Shown: in pieces, positions 63,241 to 64,000 of the stretch
How the letters are laid out: each line of letters opens with the position of its first letter
Position numbering within the stretch: position 1 is the first letter of the stretch
Source: Corynebacterium testudinoris
GTDB lineage: Bacteria; Actinomycetota; Actinomycetes; Mycobacteriales; Mycobacteriaceae
Length of the DNA stretch: 64,000 bases
Assembly (NCBI RefSeq): GCF_001021045.1
Contig: NZ_CP011545.1
Location: 2,046,001 to 2,110,000, forward strand
Direction: 5' to 3'
Translations under genes and position numbers: made by a program
Notes under the pieces: model-generated
Told to the model about the DNA's origin: nothing
Seen by the model: only the letters and a program-made list of their open reading frames with translations
Database searches by the model: none

Positions 63241-64000
63241 CCCAGACAGCAAACCCCAGTCTCTTCTCTTCACGCCCGACGATGATGGACGTCGATTCCT
63301 CAACGGCCATTTCGACGAATTCACCGATGCGCCTCCGCCCCACGCGGACACCTTGCCCGCATTCGTGACCACACGTGAGCACCGACGATTCACCGAGTTC
63401 GCAGATACCGTCCGATCCCACCGCTACATCGGCCTCTGCTACGGACCACCCGGCGTCGGCAAGACACGCTCCGCACGCAACTACGCCGGCACCGACGAAT
63501 GGGAACAGTGGTACCCGCTCTCCCGCGGCAAGGGCCCACTGCCGCCCGTGCCCGAAGCGGTCCAACGAAGCCGCACGGCATATTTCACACCCACCGTCGC
63601 CGCGACCATCAAGCAGATCGATCAAGGCCTGCCCCGTGCGTGCCAGCAAATCTCCTGGGCCATCGACTACGCGCAGCACGGGCACGTTGATCCTTTCGTT
63701 CACGCCGAGTCCCAACACAGCGGGAACACCGAACTGCTCATCATCGACGAAGCCGATCGACTCAAAACCGCCGGCCTCGAACAAGTCCGCGACTTCTACG
63801 ACCGCCACCGGATGGGCGTCATCCTCATCGGCATGCCCGGCATCGAAAAACGCCTCGCCCGCTACCCCCAGCTCTACAGCCGCATCGGCTTCGCCCACGA
63901 ATACCGGGCTCTACGCAACGACGAACTCACCGCCGTCGTCGCGCAGCGCCTCCCGGACCCTGACCCAGACGACTCCGAACTCGCACACACCGCAGCTCTC
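63233..64000 (+). CDS. TniB-type AAA ATPase, cut by the window edge
   Basis: Some 256 codons are visible from the GTG at 63233, overlapping the transposase end. The protein has Walker A CYGPPGVGKTRS near 82, Walker B LLIIDEADRLKTAG near 170 and the sensor part GVILIGMPGIEKRL. It matches the TniB/IstB-like helper that activates TniA-type transposases and chooses targets. The next genes of such elements, for example tniQ, would lie beyond the window. Confidence 0.88.
   Translation, partial: MTDPDSKPQSLLFTPDDDGRRFLNGHFDEFTDAPPPHADTLPAFVTTREHRRFTEFADTVRSHRYIGLCYGPPGVGKTRSARNYAGTDEWEQWYPLSRGKGPLPPVPEAVQRSRTAYFTPTVAATIKQIDQGLPRACQQISWAIDYAQHGHVDPFVHAESQHSGNTELLIIDEADRLKTAGLEQVRDFYDRHRMGVILIGMPGIEKRLARYPQLYSRIGFAHEYRALRNDELTAVVAQRLPDPDPDDSELAHTAAL

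Larger units (their letters stand above)
61107..64000 (+). mobile_element. TniA/TniB (Tn552/Tn5053-like) transposon, left part
   Basis: Resolvase, DDE transposase and AAA ATPase genes lie in one direction and run off the window. A candidate left end is TGTCCGTAATCGACCGTTC at 61107, since such elements begin TGTC, but the other end is outside the window and this cannot be confirmed. Between 61107 and 61228, the region may contain the res site. Confidence 0.7.

Overview
This is a GC-rich actinobacterial chromosome segment, almost certainly from Corynebacterium. From memory, the backbone matches the C. glutamicum order: rne, ndk, folC and valS, then mdh with a TetR gene, clpX, pcaJI, pcaR, pcaF and pcaD. 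Several insertion sequences resemble known corynebacterial families. Many genes show a TANNNT -10 box ending about 7 nt before the start codon, which predicts leaderless transcripts, common in this group.

Positions 1-23482 are mostly core genome. They hold a partial RNase E gene, ndk, a pirin/acetyltransferase/AhpD-like operon, valS-folC-DUF4233, an atypical Hsp70, mdh, clpX, and the lower beta-ketoadipate branch (pcaIJ, pcaR, pcaF, pcaD) with a BenE-type transporter. Oddities here are a three-copy 104-bp tandem repeat and a pair of perfect 14-bp palindromes between a DUF4143 gene remnant and the Hsp70 gene.

Positions 23483-38800 are accessory and rearranged. There is a dead ISL3 transposase gene, a DUF262/DUF1524 (GmrSD-like) restriction protein, and a phosphonate operon (phnD-phnC-phnE-HAD hydrolase-alcohol dehydrogenase) that has lost the 5' part of phnD at an IS3-family element. 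On the other side of that element lies an unrelated sensor kinase/regulator/ABC-exporter cluster, which is itself cut at its 3' end by an IS6-family element.

Positions 38800-46830 form a plasmid- or island-like block between the IS6 and IS1380 elements. It carries a serine recombinase with a long unrelated N-terminal region, a ribbon-helix-helix/YfbU fusion, a two-gene unit (57-aa membrane protein plus 349-aa protein sharing one sequence motif), a single-chain restriction-methyltransferase, and a small AT-rich region with iteron-like repeats. The two-gene unit is the best candidate for an undescribed system.

Positions 46830-64000 are a mosaic of IS1380, nested IS6 copies, an ISL3 fragment, excisionase fragments and a mini-IS6. 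Between them lie an ArsR/small membrane protein pair, a second peptide-type ABC exporter with its two-component system, a TetR repressor divergent from a cytochrome b5-like protein with twin operators, an alpha/beta hydrolase, a GNAT-PaaX pair, and the start of a TniA/TniB transposon that leaves the window. I saw no rRNA, tRNA or CRISPR array.
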